From Rhodobacteraceae bacterium HLUCCO18 (GTDB lineage: Bacteria; Pseudomonadota; Alphaproteobacteria; Rhodobacterales; Rhodobacteraceae): 64,000 nucleotides of DNA. Positions within the stretch are counted from its first letter, which is position 1, and every line of letters begins with the position of its first letter. This document shows positions 26,701 through 36,724 of this stretch, piece after piece. Position numbers and translations under genes: made by a program. The notes beneath the pieces were generated by a model that had not been told where the DNA came from, ran no database searches, and saw only the letters and a program-made list of their open reading frames with translations. The DNA is taken from the NCBI GenBank assembly GCA_001314805.1, contig LJSY01000001.1, forward strand, positions 1 to 64,000. The letters are read 5' to 3'.

Positions 26701-27147
26701 CGTATGGTCGTCGCCCATGGCCACGAGCACACCGCCATGTTGCGACGTGCCGGCCATGTTCACATGGCGGAACACGTCGCCGGTGCGGTCCACGCCGGGG
26801 CCCTTGCCGTACCAGAGGCCGAAGACGCCGTCGAACTTCCCCTCGCCGCGCAGCTCGGCGCCCTGGCTGCCCCAGAGCGCGGTGGCGGCAAGGTCCTCGT
26901 TCAGGCCGGGCTGGAACACGATGTCGGACGCGTCGAGATGCTTCTTCGCGCGGGTCATCTGCATGTCGACGGCCCCCAACGGCGAGCCGCGATAGCCGCT
27001 GACCAGACCGGCGGTGTTCAGCCCCGCGGCCCGGTCGCGTGCCTTCTGCATCAGCATCAGACGCACCAGCGCCTGCGTGCCGTTCATCAGGACAGGCGAT
27101 TTTCCGAGATCGAAGCGGTCGTCGAGAGAGACACTCTGGAGACCCAT
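23743..27147 (-). CDS. Indolepyruvate:ferredoxin oxidoreductase, fused alpha-beta subunits
   Basis: 1134 residues with an excellent ribosome-binding site (AGGGAGGT). It oxidatively decarboxylates aryl pyruvates from aromatic amino acid breakdown to aryl-acetyl-CoA, reducing ferredoxin. Order: N-terminal pyrimidine-binding region (GLVSGYRGSPLGAVD), TPP domain (YFCSGCPHNTS; GGEGANWIGEAPF; LFNDAVAMTGGQ), ferredoxin region (CEGCGDCGVQSNC and CNKDFSCLKGFCPSF), and gamma domain (GVGGTGVVTIGANLAMAAHIEGKG). The fusion of IorA and IorB in one chain is normal in alphaproteobacteria. The divergent LysR gene is a plausible regulator. Its product class would feed PaaG-type chemistry, although paaG is 18 kb away. 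Confidence 0.93.
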   Translation of the reverse strand: MGLQSVSLDDRFDLGKSPVLMNGTQALVRLMLMQKARDRAAGLNTAGLVSGYRGSPLGAVDMQMTRAKKHLDASDIVFQPGLNEDLAATALWGSQGAELRGEGKFDGVFGLWYGKGPGVDRTGDVFRHVNMAGTSQHGGVLVAMGDDHTGESSTTCHQSDWALIDAHSPVLSPAGVQEILDFGIYGIALSRFAGVWVGLKLMKDTVEATAVVDGRPDRMQFTHPAFEMPEGGLNIRLGDHWIAQEERLLAHKRFAAEAFAHANGIDKRMHGRPGAKIGFVAAGKNWLDLVWALDALGIDAAEAERLGVTTYKVGQTWPLDMAGFKDWAEGLELIVVVEEKRKLIEVQVKEAIFDDRRGRRVYGYKDGQGNTLFPQHYSLDPTDIAVKLGRILTEEGRGTDRIAAGMARVDEARRANNAPELATRTPYFCSGCPHNTSTRVPEGAVAGAGIGCHFMAKWMDRATEAYTHMGGEGANWIGEAPFSNRPHVFQNLGEGTYNHSGILAIRAAVAAKANITYKILFNDAVAMTGGQHNEGDLDPARIAREVKAMGVENIALVYDPKEEIDWSTFPKDLERHTRDDLMTVQERFQKLEGVSAIIYIQTCAAEKRRRRKRGTFPDIDRRVFINTDVCEGCGDCGVQSNCVSIVPVETELGRKRAIDQSTCNKDFSCLKGFCPSFVTVEGGTPKREATAEVDLSGLPEPVIPAIDGTHNIVITGVGGTGVVTIGANLAMAAHIEGKGAAMMEMAGLAQKGGAVHIHVRIAESPEDISAIRVATGECDTLIGGDLVVSAGARTLGLMTTGRSGAVVNSHEIVTGDFTRNTEFRIPGEDLALALQARLRDGLSLFDASELARKLLGDTIFTNQMLLGAAWQRGLIPLSREAILQAVELNGAAVERNSQAFEMGRWAIVNPEAARRLIEAEVVEKPRTPEEKIAFRETHLTAYQGKRLAKRYRKLVDPIADPRLKEAVAKGYHKLLAYKDEYEVARLHLQTEAKAREAFDGDFKLKYHLAPPMLPGKDAAGRPKKREFGPWIGRLYPILARLKSLRGTPLDLFGYSAERRMERALIRQYQADMAEFLPKASPETMDALVALAELPLTIRGFGPVKEANAEKAAKQRDSLIAHLRAGSAPMAEAAE

Positions 27148-27192
27148 TTGACACCTCCCTGTCGTGTGGGTTTCGCGCGTGGATCCGATTAT

Positions 27193-27211
27193 AGGTCAAA
27201 AATGCTGACCT
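27193..27211. promoter_or_regulatory. Dyad operator AGGTCA-N7-TGACCT in divergent region
   Basis: A perfect 6-bp-arm inverted repeat lies in the 184-bp gap between the oxidoreductase and the LysR gene, 46 bp from the oxidoreductase start. It could be a binding site for the LysR protein or another dimeric regulator of aromatic amino acid catabolism. Confidence 0.45.
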
Positions 27212-27331
27212 GAAAACAGTTTTTACAGGGGATGGCCGTCGCCTCAGGGTTGATTATGTCCGCCGGGACTATATGCCTTTGGGGCCGCTCGGTCCGGGAA
27301 GCGGTCGGACGGAACGGATGGAGCGACGCGC

Positions 27332-28243
27332 GTGGATTGGGATAAATTGCGGATTTTTCATGCGGTTGCCGATGCCGGCAGCCTGACGCATGCGGGCGAT
27401 ACGCTGCATCTGAGCCAGTCTGCCGTCAGCCGCCAGATCCGCGCGCTGGAGGAGAACCTCAACACCACGCTTTTTCACCGGCACGCGCGCGGCCTGATCC
27501 TGACCGAACAGGGAGAGCTTCTGTTCGACGCCACGCGGCACATGTCCAAGCGGCTGGAGGCCGCCGCCGCGCGCATCCGCGATTCGGAGGAAGAGGTCTT
27601 CGGCGAACTGCGGGTCACGACGACGATCGGTTTCGGCTCTCTCTGGCTCGCGCCGCGCCTGCCCGCGCTCTACGAGAAATATCCCGATCTGAAGATCGAC
27701 CTGATGCTCGAGGAACGCCTGCTCGACCTGCCCATGCGAGAGGCCGACGTGGCCATCCGCATGAAGGAACCCAGCCAGGCCGACCTGATCCGGCGCAGGC
27801 TGATGTCGATCAACATGCGCCTTTACGCCTCGCCCCGCTATATCGAGGGGCGCGGCATGCCCGCGACGCTGGACGACCTGCGCCATCACCGCCTGATCAG
27901 CCAGAACGCGACCTCCGCGCAGGTTTCCTCCGGCGCGCTGCTGGTCCGCGAACTGATGAGCTACGACATCGGCAGCCATCTGACGGTGAACAACTATTTC
28001 GGCGTTCTGCAGGGCGTGATCCACGACCTCGGCATCGGCGTCCTGCCCGATTACCTGACGCAGGATTTCCCCGAACTCGTCCGCGTCCTGCCCGACGTGC
28101 AATCGGGCGAGGTGCCCGTCTTTCTCGCCTATCCCGAGGAGTTGCGGCAGTCCAAACGCATCGAGGTGTTCCGGGAATTCGTCACCGAAGAGGTCATCGC
28201 CTACCGCCGCCGCCAGAAGGAAGCGGCCGCCGAAGACAGCTGA
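27332..28243 (+). CDS. LysR-family transcriptional regulator
   Basis: 303 residues from a GTG start with GGAGCG upstream. N-terminal winged HTH: MDWDKLRIFHAVADAGSLTHAGDTLHLSQSAVSRQIRALE (1-40). The effector-binding domain runs from ~90 (LRVTTTIGFGSLWLAPRLPAL). It is divergent from the fused oxidoreductase and separated from it by a dyad. The C-terminal ~15 residues are charged and probably disordered. The target and effector are not known. Confidence 0.88.
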   Translation: MDWDKLRIFHAVADAGSLTHAGDTLHLSQSAVSRQIRALEENLNTTLFHRHARGLILTEQGELLFDATRHMSKRLEAAAARIRDSEEEVFGELRVTTTIGFGSLWLAPRLPALYEKYPDLKIDLMLEERLLDLPMREADVAIRMKEPSQADLIRRRLMSINMRLYASPRYIEGRGMPATLDDLRHHRLISQNATSAQVSSGALLVRELMSYDIGSHLTVNNYFGVLQGVIHDLGIGVLPDYLTQDFPELVRVLPDVQSGEVPVFLAYPEELRQSKRIEVFREFVTEEVIAYRRRQKEAAAEDS

Positions 28244-28384
28244 GGCCCGACCGCTGCCGGTCGCGGTCCGGCGCCGCCAGGACCCGGAAACGGATGTGTG
28301 TTATGCGCCACAGACATATCGGGATTGCGGCAGCGCAGCACCTTTTGGCTTGATCGTTTTCAGGCTGCTGCCTATTTCAGCATC

Positions 28385-28463
28385 AATGAGGTTGGGCGGG
28401 CAACCGCGCACTTCATTACCTCCCTGTTGGACTTTGGCCGAGATTCGTCTCGGCCTTTTTTTT
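28385..28463 (+). ncRNA. Candidate small RNA with CCUCCCUGU linker
   Basis: Between LysR and the GNAT gene. A two-part hairpin (AATGA/TCATT enclosing GGTTG/CAACC, 28385-28417) is followed by the single-stranded linker ACCTCCCTGTTGGACTTT. A perfect terminator ends it: GGCCGAGA-TTCG-TCTCGGCC plus eight T (28436-28463). A TTGATC-17-TATTTC promoter-like pair ends at 28378. The C-rich linker could pair with Shine-Dalgarno sequences. The locus at 50.6 kb has the same architecture and linker. The terminator ends 17 bp before the GNAT start codon, so attenuation of that gene is an alternative role. Confidence 0.5.
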
Positions 28464-28480
28464 GCTCGGGAGGACCGCCG

Positions 28481-28954
28481 ATGGTTTCCGAAATCGAAAC
28501 AAACCCCGAAGCGTTCTCGGACCACGCCGCCCTTTATGCGCTGCTGACCGAGGCGTTTTCCCCGATGGCCGGACGGATCGACCCGCCCTCTTCCCTGACC
28601 TCCATGTCGTTGGAGGATATCGCCCGGAAGGCCGAGACGGAGGACCTTTTCCTGATGCGCGCTGCGCACCGACCGGTGGCCTGTCTTTTCGCGGAGCCCC
28701 GAGGGACGACCTACTCCCTCGGCAAGCTGGCCGTCGCTCGGGACATGCGCGGGCGCGGGCTTGCCCGAACGCTGATCGAGGCCGCCGGGTTGCGGGCGCG
28801 CGGGCTCGGGTTGCGGGAGCTGGAGTTGCAGACGCGGGTCGAGTTGACTGAAAATCACGCTGCCTTTGCCGCTCTCGGCTTTGTTGAAGCGGGCCGCACC
28901 TGCCATCCCGGCTACGCGCGAGCCACCTCGATTACCTTCCGGAAGCCACTTTGA
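28481..28954 (+). CDS. GNAT-family N-acetyltransferase
   Basis: 157 residues from the ATG at 28481, chosen for GGGAGG 7 bp upstream; the track's 218-residue version would begin inside the candidate small RNA. The acetyl-CoA-binding motif is visible as LAVARDMRGRGLARTLIEAA (~86-105), with ENHAAFAALGFVEAGRT after it. The substrate is unknown. It directly follows a terminator, so its transcription depends on read-through or an internal promoter. Confidence 0.8.
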   Translation: MVSEIETNPEAFSDHAALYALLTEAFSPMAGRIDPPSSLTSMSLEDIARKAETEDLFLMRAAHRPVACLFAEPRGTTYSLGKLAVARDMRGRGLARTLIEAAGLRARGLGLRELELQTRVELTENHAAFAALGFVEAGRTCHPGYARATSITFRKPL

Positions 28955-29055
28955 AACGGCGCTGAAACCGCGTCCACCGGCGCAAGGTCCATGGCGCTGC
29001 CCCTTTCCCCCGCGCGCCCGGTCGCCTAAACAGCGGCAAGAACATGGGATGCCCA

Positions 29056-31230
<2,175 letters not shown>

Positions 31231-31298
31231 GCCAGCGCTTGCGCGAGGGGCGCGGCGTGTCTACATTTCCGACTGAAACTGTCGAGGATAGCAACCAC

Positions 31299-31535
31299 AT
31301 GCCCATGCAGGCCCATGAAATCGAAAGCCTTCTGCGCGAAAGCTTCCCCGATGCCACGATACAGGTCTCGGGTGACGACGGTCGGCACATGGCAGCCATG
31401 GTCATCGACGAGAGCTTTCGCGGCATGAACCGCGTTCAGCAGCAGCGCGCCGTATATGCCGCGCTGAAAGGCAAGATGGACGGCTCCGACGGCGATCTGC
31501 ACGCGCTGGCCCTGACCACGAAGGCGCCGGAGTGA
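31299..31535 (+). CDS. bolA: BolA-family iron-sulfur/redox protein
   Basis: 78 residues. It has the BolA fold signature: HEIESLLRESFPDA, DESFRGMNRVQQQRAVYAALKGKMDG, DLHALALTT. BolA proteins pair with CGFS monothiol glutaredoxins to bind a [2Fe-2S] cluster; the partner grxD lies 135 bp downstream in the same run. The start could be the first or second ATG (31299 or 31305). Its stop overlaps the start of the mini-membrane ORF (TGATG). Confidence 0.88.
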   Translation: MPMQAHEIESLLRESFPDATIQVSGDDGRHMAAMVIDESFRGMNRVQQQRAVYAALKGKMDGSDGDLHALALTTKAPE

Positions 31536-31681
31536 TGGTGTTCGTCGTCGCCCTGAGCGGTCTCGTGGTGCTGGCGGTCATCGCCCGCCGGATGAACCCG
31601 GCGCGGTCCAGGATGCAGCCCGCCCCGATCCCAATCCCGACCCGAACAGACGACCAGAGGATACCCCACCATGAGCGCTGA
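31535..31681 (+). CDS. Mini-protein with one membrane segment between bolA and grxD
   Basis: 48 codons, below the ORF-track cutoff. The start ATG overlaps the bolA stop (TGATG) and the stop lies 11 bp inside grxD, so it bridges the two genes by translational coupling on both sides. The N-terminal half is a clean hydrophobic helix (MVFVVALSGLVVLAVIARRM) and the rest is Pro/Arg-rich. The function is unknown; a chance ORF is possible in GC-rich DNA, but the double overlap and the helix favour a real gene. Confidence 0.5.
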   Translation: MVFVVALSGLVVLAVIARRMNPARSRMQPAPIPIPTRTDDQRIPHHER

Positions 31682-32030
31682 AGACACGATCAAGCAGACC
31701 GTCACCGAGAACGACGTCGTCCTTTTCATGAAGGGCACGAAGATGATGCCGCAATGCGGGTTCTCGTCCCGCGTGGCCGGCGTGCTGAACTTCATGGGCG
31801 TGGAGTTCCAGGACGTGAACGTTCTGGCCGACGAGGAAATCCGCCAGGGCATCAAGGAGTATTCCGACTGGCCCACGATCCCGCAGCTTTACGTGAAGGG
31901 TGAATTCGTGGGCGGTTGCGACATCATCACCGAGATGACGCTGTCGGGAGAGCTTGACACGCTGTTCGAGCAAACGGGCGTGACCTACTCCAAGGAAGCG
32001 GCCGACAAGATCCGCGAAGCGAACGCGTAA
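31671..32030 (+). CDS. grxD: Monothiol glutaredoxin Grx4 type
   Basis: 119 residues. The CGFS active site is at 29-32 (KMMPQCGFSS), with glutathione-binding WPTIPQLYVKGEFVGGCDI following. These proteins transfer or sense [2Fe-2S] clusters with BolA rather than act as dithiol reductases. Clustering with bolA supports that role. AGAGGATACCCCACC precedes the ATG. A gene-end repeat follows. Confidence 0.95.
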   Translation: MSAEDTIKQTVTENDVVLFMKGTKMMPQCGFSSRVAGVLNFMGVEFQDVNVLADEEIRQGIKEYSDWPTIPQLYVKGEFVGGCDIITEMTLSGELDTLFEQTGVTYSKEAADKIREANA

Positions 32031-32103
32031 ACCGTTTCGCCGCCTGTCGGCGGCGACCCGCGCGAGGCGTCTTCGCCCCCTCGCGCTCGAGTCTTTTCGT
32101 TAC

Positions 32104-32157
32104 GAGAGGGCTCTGCCCCCTCGCGCTCCCCCGGCGTATTTTTGGAAAGATGAAGGG
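32104..32157 (+). repeat. Gene-end repeat, copy D
   Basis: GAGGGCTCTGCCCCCTC, GCGCTCCCCCGGCG, TATTTTTGGAAAGATGAAGGGG. It is oriented with grxD and ends 2 bp before the stop of the convergent DsbA-like gene. Confidence 0.75.
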
Positions 32158-32159
32158 GA

Positions 32160-32942
32160 TCAGGTGCACTGCGCCGGAGGGCCGTCCCGGCGTTCGGCCC
32201 GCATGAGGACGAGCAGGGTCCCGCGGGGCAGCGCGCCTTCGACGACGGTTCTTCCCACCACGAGACCCGGGGTGCCGCGCAGACCGAGACGCCGCGCGAG
32301 GGCGCGGTCCTCCGCGAGGCTTTCGGCGACAGCAGGACCTTGCCAAGCGTCGACCAGCGCGCCCGGGTCGAGGTCAAGCGTCACGGCCAGTGCGGCGATA
32401 CCCTCGGGGCTTGTCGGGGCCGGGCGCGTGCGAAGCTGGCGGCGCATGGTCTCGGACGCGCCCTGCCCCTGCGCGGCGCGGATGGCGCGGGCGGCGGCCT
32501 CGGACCGCGGGCCGAAGATGGGGAATTCGCGGGTGCGCAAACGGAAGAGGTCCGGTTCTTGCCGTGCGAGGCCCGCGAGGCTCCCTTCGAGCACCCGGCA
32601 GCTCGGGCAGCGGATATCGGTGAAATAGGTGACCGGAACGGGCGCGCCTTCGGCCCATGGCAGGTCGAAGAGCCGGCAAATGCCTGCGGCGTCCGTCGGC
32701 AGGGGCGCAGGCTCCGAGGGCGCATCGGGGGCCTCGAGGCCGAGGAACAGGGCGTCCGTGGCGGTTCCCGATGTCGAGGCGGCCTGCGTCACCAGGCGGC
32801 GGAGTGGCGGCAGGTCGGGGATATCCTCGTAGGCAAGGTCCCGCGTCTTCCACCCGGTCCATGGCCGCGCGACGATCAGGCCCGCGACGACGATCAGGGC
32901 CGCGACGCGCAGGACACCGCGACGCGTTGGACCGGCCGCCAC
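32160..32942 (-). CDS. Exported DsbA-like thioredoxin-fold protein
   Basis: 260 residues from a GTG at 32942, two bases after the der stop (TGAGCGTG), so it is coupled to der. The N-terminus (AAGPTRRGVLRVAALIVVAGLIVARPW) is a Tat-like or anchor signal. A thioredoxin-fold domain follows with a CPSC active site (FTDIRCPSCRVLEG, ~130). A DsbA helical insert and the cis-Pro-like RGTPGLVVG come near the end. It is likely a periplasmic thiol-disulfide protein. The track's 328-residue ORF starts in an antisense region of der. Confidence 0.8.
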   Translation of the reverse strand: MAAGPTRRGVLRVAALIVVAGLIVARPWTGWKTRDLAYEDIPDLPPLRRLVTQAASTSGTATDALFLGLEAPDAPSEPAPLPTDAAGICRLFDLPWAEGAPVPVTYFTDIRCPSCRVLEGSLAGLARQEPDLFRLRTREFPIFGPRSEAAARAIRAAQGQGASETMRRQLRTRPAPTSPEGIAALAVTLDLDPGALVDAWQGPAVAESLAEDRALARRLGLRGTPGLVVGRTVVEGALPRGTLLVLMRAERRDGPPAQCT

Positions 32943-32944
32943 GC

Positions 32945-34399
32945 TCAGCCCTTTTTCGTGGCGCCCGAGCGCACATGCTTGGACAGGCGCGAGGGCGTGG
33001 ATTTCTTGCGGTTCCTGTACGGGTTCTTGTCCGCCTGCGAGCGTAGCCAGAGCCGGATCGGTGTGCCCGGCATGTCGAAATCCTCGCGCAGCCCGTTCAC
33101 GAGATAGCGCGTGTAGCTGGCCGGAACCTTGTCGGGATGCGAGCACATGACCACGAAACCCGGCGGCCGTGTCTTGGCCTGGGTCATGTAGCGCAGCTTG
33201 ATGCGCCGCCCGCCCGGCGCCGGAGGCGGATGCGCCTCGGTCATCGCGGCCAGCCAGCGGTTCAGCGCGGCGGTGGGCACGCGACGGTTCCAGGTGTCAT
33301 GGGCCTTGAGGATTGCGGCCTGCAAGCGGTCGAGACCCTTGCCCGTGGCCGCCGAGACAGTGACCAGCGGCGCGCCCTTCAGCTGCGGCAGGAGGGTTTC
33401 GAAGCCGGTGCGGAGCGCGCGAAGCTTGTCCTGCTTCTCGGCCTCCAGATCCCACTTGTTGACCGCGACCACGACGGCGCGCCCCTCGCGTTCCGCGAGG
33501 TCGGCGATGCGCAGATCCTGGGTCTCGAAGGGAATCGCGGCGTCGAGGAGGACGACCACGACCTCGGCGAATTTCACCGCACGGAGCCCGTCGGCGACCG
33601 AGAGTTTCTCGAGCTTTTCCTGGACCTTGGCCTTCTTGCGCATCCCGGCGGTGTCAAAGATGCGCATCGGCGTGCCGTCCCACGTGACCGGCACGGCGAT
33701 GGCGTCGCGGGTGATGCCCGCCTCGGGGCCGGTCAGCAGGCGCTCCTCGCCCAGGATGCGGTTGATGAGGGTGGATTTGCCCGCGTTCGGGCGGCCCACG
33801 ACGGCGATGCGCAAGGGCCGGGCCTGCGTGATCTCGCGCGGGGCGTCGGTGTCGTCCTCGGTCACGTCGACATCGGTCTCGGGCTCGTCGACAGTCAGGG
33901 CGGCGGCCTCGATCATGGGGGTGAGGCGAACGGCAAGCTCGGCCATGCCCTCGCCATGTTCGGCCGACAAGGCCAGCGGCTCGCCCAGGCCCAGCTCCCA
34001 CGCCTCGATCAGGCCGGCATCGGCCGCCGTTCCTTCGGCCTTGTTGGCGGCGAGGATCACGGGGCGGCCCGAGCGGCGCAGGATCTCGGCGAAGACGCGG
34101 TCATTGGCGGTCACGCCCGCCCGCGCGTCGATCAGAAAGAGGCTCGCGTCGGCCATCTGCACGGCCCTTTCGCTGAGCCGGCGCATGCGGCCCTGCAGGC
34201 TGTCGTCATTGGCGTCCTCGAGGCCCGCGGTGTCGATGATGGTGAAGCGCAGGCCGCCAAGCCGCGCCTCGCCCTCGCGCAGGTCGCGCGTCACGCCGGG
34301 CTGGTCGTCGACAAGCGCCAGCTTGCGGCCCACCAGCCGGTTGAACAGCGTGGACTTGCCCACATTGGGGCGTCCGACAATGGCGAGGGTAAAGCTCAT
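32945..34399 (-). CDS. der: Ribosome-assembly GTPase Der (EngA)
   Basis: 484 residues with two tandem GTPase domains: G1 motifs GRPNVGKST (8-16) and GRPNAGKST (~203), DTAG in each, NKAEG and NKWD, and a KH-like C-terminal domain ([29 protein letters not shown]). Der matures the 50S subunit. The acidic linker [18 protein letters not shown] between domains is typical. It lies in a minus-strand run with the DsbA-like gene downstream and the yaiI gene 59 bp upstream. Confidence 0.97.
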   Translation of the reverse strand: MSFTLAIVGRPNVGKSTLFNRLVGRKLALVDDQPGVTRDLREGEARLGGLRFTIIDTAGLEDANDDSLQGRMRRLSERAVQMADASLFLIDARAGVTANDRVFAEILRRSGRPVILAANKAEGTAADAGLIEAWELGLGEPLALSAEHGEGMAELAVRLTPMIEAAALTVDEPETDVDVTEDDTDAPREITQARPLRIAVVGRPNAGKSTLINRILGEERLLTGPEAGITRDAIAVPVTWDGTPMRIFDTAGMRKKAKVQEKLEKLSVADGLRAVKFAEVVVVLLDAAIPFETQDLRIADLAEREGRAVVVAVNKWDLEAEKQDKLRALRTGFETLLPQLKGAPLVTVSAATGKGLDRLQAAILKAHDTWNRRVPTAALNRWLAAMTEAHPPPAPGGRRIKLRYMTQAKTRPPGFVVMCSHPDKVPASYTRYLVNGLREDFDMPGTPIRLWLRSQADKNPYRNRKKSTPSRLSKHVRSGATKKG

Positions 34400-34458
34400 G
34401 GGCGCGGGTCCGATTGAAAGATGCGGCCATACCCCAAGTGCCGTGCGATGAAAACACC

Positions 34459-34902
34459 CTAGAGCTTGCGGAGCGCGGTTTGGATCGCCTGCGCGAAGGC
34501 GCTGCGGTCGGCCTTCGAGAACGCACGCGGGCCTCCGAGCCCCTGCCCCTCCAGCCCGCTGCGCAGATCGGCCAGAAGGTCGCGCGTGGCGAACCTGGCC
34601 CCGATGTTGGAGGCGTCGAGCACCTCGCCCCGATGGGTGAGCACCGACGCGCCCTTCTCGATCGCGCGGCCCGCCAGCGGCAGGTCGGCGGTGATCACCA
34701 GCGTGCCGGGCCCCGCATCGGCCACGATCCGGTCATCGGCGGCGTCGAAGGCGTCCCCGGCGGTGATCATGGAAATCAGCGGATGCTCCGGGTGGCGCAG
34801 GTAGCTTGCCGCGTAAAGGCGCACCGGCGTCTGGTGGCGATAGGCGGCGGCGTAGATCTGGTCCTTTACCGGGCAGGCGTCGGCATCGACGAGAATGGTC
34901 AT
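34459..34902 (-). CDS. YaiI/YqxD (DUF188) family protein
   Basis: 147 residues. It has the family signature [16 protein letters not shown] at the start, then [38 protein letters not shown] and [14 protein letters not shown]188 proteins are PIN-like in fold with conserved acidic residues; the function is unresolved. It is 7 bp from the epimerase-like gene, in one operon. Confidence 0.9.
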   Translation of the reverse strand: MTILVDADACPVKDQIYAAAYRHQTPVRLYAASYLRHPEHPLISMITAGDAFDAADDRIVADAGPGTLVITADLPLAGRAIEKGASVLTHRGEVLDASNIGARFATRDLLADLRSGLEGQGLGGPRAFSKADRSAFAQAIQTALRKL

Positions 34903-34909
34903 GTCCGGA

Positions 34910-35947
34910 TCACGCGAAATGCTCCCCGGGGAACGGCACCGCGATTTCGCCGCCGCCGAGATCGCGGAGGGTGAGCGTGTCGTCCTTCAGCGCGATCCCG
35001 GTGACCTCGGACCATCCGGGCGGTCGCGGCAGGCTGAGGATGGCGTGGGCGATGACGTGGCGGCCCCCGAGCGGGATCGTCGTAGGCACGCCAAAGGCGC
35101 TCACGCGGTTGTCGGCCTGCGCGGCCCTGAGCCCGATGCCGCCCGCGGCGCAGCCATCCTCGATCCCCAGAACGCCGGTGTGGCGCCCGTTCCATGGGCC
35201 GAAGTCGCGCCCGCCATTCGAGATCCAGAGCATGGTGACAGGCAGCACGCGGGCATCCTTGAGCACCACGACCATGTCGTTTTCCGCGTTGCGCATCAGC
35301 ACGGTCCAACCGAGAAGCGCGTCGCGAGCCTCCAAGAGGATCGCGAAATCCTCGACGCTGTGGCCGGCGGGATAGTCGCGCAGGTCCCAGAGGCTGCCAT
35401 CCTCGCAATCCAGATGCATGTCGCCGCGCAACTGGTTGAGAGACCAGAGATTATGCCCCTCGTATTGCGGCATGGGATCGGTCATCACGGCGCGCTTGGG
35501 CGAGAAGGACAGACGCCCGCCTTCGGCCATGTGCACCATCGGGTGGTGGGCGAGAGTCACGTCTCCCGCCCCGCCCTCGATGACATGGGTCTGCAACAGC
35601 GCGGGGCCGACCAGCTGCACCCGCTTGGTGACGGTGGCGCCCCGGGGTTTCGCCTGAAGGCGGACCGTGGCGTGGGCCACGTCCTGTTCGACGACATCCC
35701 AGGGGGTGTTGGCGGGCAGCCCGTGGATCGGACCGTTCTCCACATCGTCACGGCCGAAGGGCATGCAGAGGAAATCGCCGGCGAGACGGCGGTTCACCAG
35801 CGGCAGGCTCTCGTCCTGCTGCACCGCCTCCTCGTCGCGCCAGGGGGCGCTGTGCAGCGGATGGCGCCCGCCCACGCGCCAATGTGGGATGTTGCCGACA
35901 GCCGGGTCGATCTCGGCCACCGCATCGCCATGGGCCAGCCGGATCAT
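34910..35947 (-). CDS. Galactose-mutarotase-like (aldose 1-epimerase superfamily) protein
   Basis: 345 residues. The beta-sandwich epimerase pattern is visible: GDFLCMPFGRDD near residue 60, IHGLPANTPWDV with the superfamily His, and LAHHPMVHMAEGGRLSFSP. The catalytic Glu is not obvious to me. The start ATG overlaps the stop of the upstream aldolase (ATGA). The pairing with an HpcH aldolase suggests catabolism of a sugar acid or related compound; this is inferred from context only. Confidence 0.7.
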   Translation of the reverse strand: MIRLAHGDAVAEIDPAVGNIPHWRVGGRHPLHSAPWRDEEAVQQDESLPLVNRRLAGDFLCMPFGRDDVENGPIHGLPANTPWDVVEQDVAHATVRLQAKPRGATVTKRVQLVGPALLQTHVIEGGAGDVTLAHHPMVHMAEGGRLSFSPKRAVMTDPMPQYEGHNLWSLNQLRGDMHLDCEDGSLWDLRDYPAGHSVEDFAILLEARDALLGWTVLMRNAENDMVVVLKDARVLPVTMLWISNGGRDFGPWNGRHTGVLGIEDGCAAGGIGLRAAQADNRVSAFGVPTTIPLGGRHVIAHAILSLPRPPGWSEVTGIALKDDTLTLRDLGGGEIAVPFPGEHFA

Positions 35948-36702
35948 GGGCGCGCGGCGAGGCGGCGGAAGGCGGTCGTCAGGCTGTGGGCGTCCGAGCC
36001 GACAGCGACGACGCGCGCGCCGGCTTCGATCATGGCAGCCTCGCGATCCGGCGACGAGAACACCCCGGCGACCTTGCCCGCCGCGACGATGCGTCGGATC
36101 CCGTCCGAAACCGCCTCCCACAGGGCATCGCCGTTCGGATCATCCGCCAGACCCATGTCGTAGGAGAGGTCGGTGGGCCCGAAGAACAGGACGTCGATCC
36201 CGTCGACCGCGGCAATCTCCTCGATGGCATCCAGCGCGCGGCGCGTCTCGATCTGGGCCATGATGCTGATCTGGTGGTTCGCGGTCTGGCCATAGGCCTC
36301 GAAGGCGCCATAGCCGCCCGCTCGCATCGTGGCGCCGCCATGGCCGCGCACGCCCTCGGGGGGATAAAGGCTCGCCCGGACAATCGCACGCGCCTCGTCG
36401 GCCGAGTTCACCATGGGCACCATGATCGACTGCGCGCCGAGGTCCAGCACCTGGCGGATGATCCATCCCTCGTTCGTCGGCACGCGCACGGCGGACGGCA
36501 TTCCGGTGGCTGCCAGCACGGTCAGTTGCCGGCTGATGACGGTCGGGTCGTAGGCGCAATGCTCGCCATCGACGAGGCAGAAGTCGAAGCCCGCGCGCCC
36601 GGCGATCTCGGTGGCGGCCTCGGAGCCGAGACTTAGGAAAACCCCGCGCAGGACGCCGCCATCGCCCAGTGCGGCCTTCAGCCGATTGATCGGTGCCGGC
36701 AT
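35944..36702 (-). CDS. HpcH/HpaI-type class II aldolase
   Basis: 252 residues from the ATG at 36702, with a very strong ribosome-binding site (GGGAGGGGAGG). Motifs: GFDFCLVDGEHCAYDP (~38-53), AVRVPTNEGWIIRQVLDLGAQSIMVPMV, AQIETRRALDAIEEIA with the metal Glu, and FFGPTDLSYDMG. The family cleaves 2-keto-3-deoxy acids to pyruvate plus an aldehyde. It lies between puuD and the epimerase-like gene in one minus-strand run, so it may be co-transcribed with puuD without sharing the pathway. Confidence 0.85.
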   Translation of the reverse strand: MPAPINRLKAALGDGGVLRGVFLSLGSEAATEIAGRAGFDFCLVDGEHCAYDPTVISRQLTVLAATGMPSAVRVPTNEGWIIRQVLDLGAQSIMVPMVNSADEARAIVRASLYPPEGVRGHGGATMRAGGYGAFEAYGQTANHQISIMAQIETRRALDAIEEIAAVDGIDVLFFGPTDLSYDMGLADDPNGDALWEAVSDGIRRIVAAGKVAGVFSSPDREAAMIEAGARVVAVGSDAHSLTTAFRRLAARP

Positions 36703-36724
36703 GTAACCTCCCCTCCCGAACCCG

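Noticed and set aside
25420-27213. 597-residue plus-strand ORF opposite the indolepyruvate oxidoreductase
   Set aside because: Shadow frame; the minus strand encodes complete TPP and iron-sulfur motifs.
28298-28954. 218-residue GNAT start
   Set aside because: The extra 61 codons cover a hairpin and terminator and have no ribosome-binding site; the ATG at 28481 has GGGAGG.
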